Source of the DNA: Abditibacteriota bacterium
GTDB taxonomy: Bacteria; Armatimonadota; UBA5829
Assembly (NCBI GenBank): GCA_017959625.1
Contig: JAGDAG010000187.1
Location: 1 to 15,689 of the forward strand
Direction of reading: 5' to 3'
DNA length: 15,689 nt
Every line of letters begins with the position of its first letter. The stretch's first letter is position 1. Positions 13,698 through 15,689 of the stretch are shown here, piece after piece. The notes beneath the pieces are model-generated. The model was given only the letters and a program-made list of their open reading frames with translations. It was not told the origin of the DNA and did no database searches. Position numbers and translations under genes: made by a program.

Positions 13698-15011
13698 ATG
13701 ACTAACGAAAATGATTTGACAGGGACCCGGTTCGAATGGATGTCCCGGGACGAAATAACCGCCTGGCAGGATCAGCGCCTGCCCATAATAGTGAAACAGG
13801 CTGCAAAAAGCCCCTGGTATGCCAGGGTGTTCGCCGAAAAGGGCATAAATCCCGATGATATCAAAGGCCTGGAAGACCTGAGCGCTCTGCCCTTCACCAC
13901 CAAGGCAGACCTTCGGGAATCCTACCCCGACGGTATGCTGGCTGTCCCGAAATCGGAGGTGGTGAGGATGCATACCTCCAGCGGCACCACCGGCAAGCCC
14001 ACGGCCATAATGCATACCCGGGAGGATCTGGAGTGCTGGTCGGAGATCATGGCGCGTTCCATGGCAATGGCAGGCTTTACCAAGGACGACGTATTTCAGA
14101 ACATGTCCGGCTACGGGCTTTTCTCCGGCGGCCTCGGGATACACATGGGTTCGGAAAAGCTGGGCATGTGGACCATCCCCGCAGCGGCAGGCAACACGGC
14201 CCGTTCGCTCATGCTCATCAGGGACTTCAACGTCACCGGAGTCCACGCCACCCCCTCCTATATGATGCACGTTGCCGAAGCCATGCTGCAGAGAGGGGAA
14301 GACCCCAGGGAGCTGCCTCTGAAACGCGCCATCTGCGGAGCAGAGCCCTACACCGAGGAAATGAGGAAAAAGCTGGAAGAGCTTTACGACATGAAGGTGT
14401 TCAACAACTACGGCCTTTCGGAAATGAACGGCCCCGGCATCGCTTTCGAGTGTCCGTACCAGTCCGGCATGCACCTGTGGGAAGACAGCTATATCATGGA
14501 AATAGTGGATCCCGTCACCCTGAAGCCCGTCCCCGAAGGAGAGACCGGCGAACTGGTGCTCACCAACCTGCGCCGCATGGGCATGCCCATCATCCGCTAC
14601 AGGACCAGAGACCTGACCCATCTCGTAAAGGGCGAATGCCCCTGCGGAAGGGTCCACAGACGCATCGCCCGCTTCGTGGGCCGCAGCGACGACATGCTGG
14701 TGATCAAGGGAGTGAACGTTTTCCCCAGCCAGATCGAAGAAGTCATCATGCGGAAGCCCTGGCTTGGAGGCAACTATCTCATCACCATCACCACCAGGAA
14801 GCAGCTGGACGACCTGGCGTTAGACGTAGAGGTCAACCGCTCGTCCTTTGACGGAAACCTGGATACTCTCCGCGCCCGCAAGGCGGAGCTGGAGGCCGAT
14901 CTGAAATCCCAGCTGGGCTTCGGAGTCACCGTGAACATAGTGGAACAGGGCTCTCTTCCCGTTTCGGAGGGCAAGGCAAAACGCGTGGTAGATAAAAGGG
15001 AGACATTGTAA
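13698..15011 (+). CDS. Phenylacetate-CoA ligase-like AMP-forming enzyme (PaaK family)
   Basis: The 437-residue product has the length and motifs of PaaK, which activates an aryl acid to its CoA thioester through an acyl-AMP. SSGTTGKPT at 94-102 is the P-loop, NNYGLSEMNGPG at 236-247 binds the adenine and substrate side, YRTRDLT at 301-307 holds the ribose-binding Asp, and GRSDDMLVIKGVNVFPSQIE at 328-347 is the hinge block. EGKAKR at 424-429 carries the expected catalytic lysine. GECPCG near 312-317 is also usual for the family. GAGG six bases upstream supports the ATG at 13698. An ACT-domain gene follows one base later, a pairing typical of anaerobes, where these ligases handle phenylacetate, indoleacetate or related products of aromatic amino acid breakdown. 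The actual acid is not known, so no symbol is given. Confidence 0.92.
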   Translation: MTNENDLTGTRFEWMSRDEITAWQDQRLPIIVKQAAKSPWYARVFAEKGINPDDIKGLEDLSALPFTTKADLRESYPDGMLAVPKSEVVRMHTSSGTTGKPTAIMHTREDLECWSEIMARSMAMAGFTKDDVFQNMSGYGLFSGGLGIHMGSEKLGMWTIPAAAGNTARSLMLIRDFNVTGVHATPSYMMHVAEAMLQRGEDPRELPLKRAICGAEPYTEEMRKKLEELYDMKVFNNYGLSEMNGPGIAFECPYQSGMHLWEDSYIMEIVDPVTLKPVPEGETGELVLTNLRRMGMPIIRYRTRDLTHLVKGECPCGRVHRRIARFVGRSDDMLVIKGVNVFPSQIEEVIMRKPWLGGNYLITITTRKQLDDLALDVEVNRSSFDGNLDTLRARKAELEADLKSQLGFGVTVNIVEQGSLPVSEGKAKRVVDKRETL

Positions 15012-15012
15012 G

Positions 15013-15429
15013 ATGTGGAATTTAGTAGTCGTATTAGCGGAAAACAAGCCCGGTAAGCTGGCCAAGATCGCCGACATCCTGGGCAAGAACAACGTTGACA
15101 TCCTTATGACAGACATCGACGACGAGGGCCAGTACGGCATAGTGCGTCTTCTCACCTCCAATCCGGACAAGGCAAGAAACGTGCTGTATAACGAAAACAT
15201 CACCGCGGCGCTGACAAAGGTGGCCCTGGTAGAGATCCCCGACAAAGCCGGAGCGCTTTCCGTTATAATGAAGATCCTGGCAGAAGAGAAGATCAACGTG
15301 AAACAGGCCATGGGCTGCATCCTTGACAGAGGAAAGCGGGCCGCCTTTATCATCATCCCGGACGGCGATCCCGCAGAGGTCGAGGAAAAGCTTGCCAAAA
15401 GAGGTATCAGGATCCTTGAGGAGATCTGA
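15013..15429 (+). CDS. Tandem ACT-domain protein linked to the CoA ligase
   Basis: A 138-residue protein made of two ACT domains (about 1-66 and 69-135). The opening NLVVVLAENKPGKLAKIADIL and the second-domain VALVEIPDKAGALSVIMKIL show the family pattern of a strand, then a PGKL/AGAL turn, then a helix. ACT domains bind small ligands, often amino acids, and regulate partner enzymes. Because the gene starts one base after the paaK-like stop, and the same pair recurs in many anaerobes, it probably senses an aromatic amino acid or its acid to control the ligase; that is inference. No catalytic domain is fused. The ATG is preceded by AGGGAGACA within the end of the upstream gene. Confidence 0.9.
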   Translation: MWNLVVVLAENKPGKLAKIADILGKNNVDILMTDIDDEGQYGIVRLLTSNPDKARNVLYNENITAALTKVALVEIPDKAGALSVIMKILAEEKINVKQAMGCILDRGKRAAFIIIPDGDPAEVEEKLAKRGIRILEEI

Positions 15430-15689
15430 TCCCGCAGCCCTGTTGAGGATCAGGCATTGGAGCAAAAGCCTTCTGGTTTTTGCCCCGATGCTTTTTGCTG
15501 CGGCCTTTTCCCTGCAGGATATCTTGAGGACGGCCGCAGCCTTTGCCGCAATGTGCGCCGTTTCTTCGGCGGTGTATATCATCAACGATATCGCCGACAG
15601 GGAAGAAGACAAAACCAACCCCCTCAAACGGCGCCGGCCCATAGCCTCCGGTGCCGTTTCCGTCCGCAGCGCGGCGTTCTGCGCCGCCG
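15416..15689 (+). CDS. UbiA-family prenyltransferase, decaprenyl-phosphate phosphoribosyltransferase-like; N-terminal part, cut by window edge
   Basis: About 91 codons are visible. IRHWSKSLLVFAPMLF at 12-27 and AVYIINDIADREED at 52-65, followed by a basic RRRPIASG stretch at 72-79, match the UbiA fold. The NDxxD motif binds the prenyl diphosphate or phosphate through magnesium. The LLRIRHWSKSLLVFAP opening most resembles decaprenyl-phosphate phosphoribosyltransferases, which make the lipid-linked precursor of arabinofuranose, rather than quinone enzymes. The first membrane helices are seen near 18-35 and 40-57. The start is uncertain: a TTG at 15416 overlaps the ACT gene by 14 bases and gives a sensible N terminus, while CTG at 15440 is the other option. 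No ATG lies before the conserved region. It may be cotranscribed with the ligase operon by chance of spacing rather than by function. Confidence 0.75.
   Translation, partial: MRRSDPAALLRIRHWSKSLLVFAPMLFAAAFSLQDILRTAAAFAAMCAVSSAVYIINDIADREEDKTNPLKRRRPIASGAVSVRSAAFCAA

Overview
The window reads as chromosomal DNA of a Gram-negative, probably anaerobic bacterium. It is GC-rich and densely coded, with tight operons, clear Shine-Dalgarno sequences and several near-consensus sigma-70 promoters. An LpxL-type lipid A acyltransferase points to an LPS-bearing outer membrane. A ferredoxin-fused aldo/keto reductase, a GlmL/MutL-family protein and a PaaK-ACT pair are most common in anaerobes. An NPCBM-GH36 glycosidase next to a UroD-like methyltransferase-fold protein resembles gut or host-associated Lentisphaerota/Verrucomicrobiota or Armatimonadota-type genomes. 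That placement is inference and I would not name a genus. No rRNA, tRNA, CRISPR array, insertion sequence or phage gene was seen.

Layout. 1-699 (minus): a UroD-like gene cut by the left edge, preceded and probably translationally coupled to a 99-residue Lys-rich/Asp-rich Cys-containing protein. 839-3406 (plus): a secreted or lipid-anchored NPCBM-GH36 alpha-galactosidase-like enzyme, divergent from the first pair. 3411-3440: a bidirectional terminator. 3498-8776 (minus): the fatty acid synthesis cluster, in transcription order fabH, fabD, fabG, acpP, fabF, lpxL. 8925-10594 (plus): two GT2 glycosyltransferases, the second broken by an in-frame TAG. 10625-10703: back-to-back terminators. 10710-13538 (minus): a two-gene operon of a GlmL/MutL-family ATPase-fold protein and an aldo/keto reductase with two 4Fe-4S motifs. 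13698-15689 (plus): a phenylacetate-CoA-ligase-like enzyme, a double ACT-domain protein, and the start of a UbiA-type prenyltransferase (decaprenyl-phosphate phosphoribosyltransferase-like) cut by the right edge.

How it works together. The fab genes supply loading (FabD), initiation (FabH), first reduction (FabG), carrier (AcpP) and elongation (FabF) for acyl-ACP, and LpxL probably uses the acyl-ACP to finish lipid A. Control looks layered: a promoter before fabH, a perfect-consensus promoter immediately after the fabD stop that drives fabG onward, a probable acpP promoter, two hairpins with U-rich tails between acpP and fabF, and a perfect hairpin with U6 between fabF and lpxL. The expected result is high acpP and stepwise lower fabF and lpxL. 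The glycosyltransferases and the terminal UbiA-type enzyme suggest surface glycan synthesis. PaaK plus ACT suggests aryl-acid CoA activation.

I did not find a convincing wholly new multi-gene system. The best second looks are the amber codon in the second glycosyltransferase, the lpxL start codon abutting a terminator with no Shine-Dalgarno, the acidic Cys protein coupled to a UroD-like gene, and the three-residue insertion in the FabG nucleotide-binding loop.
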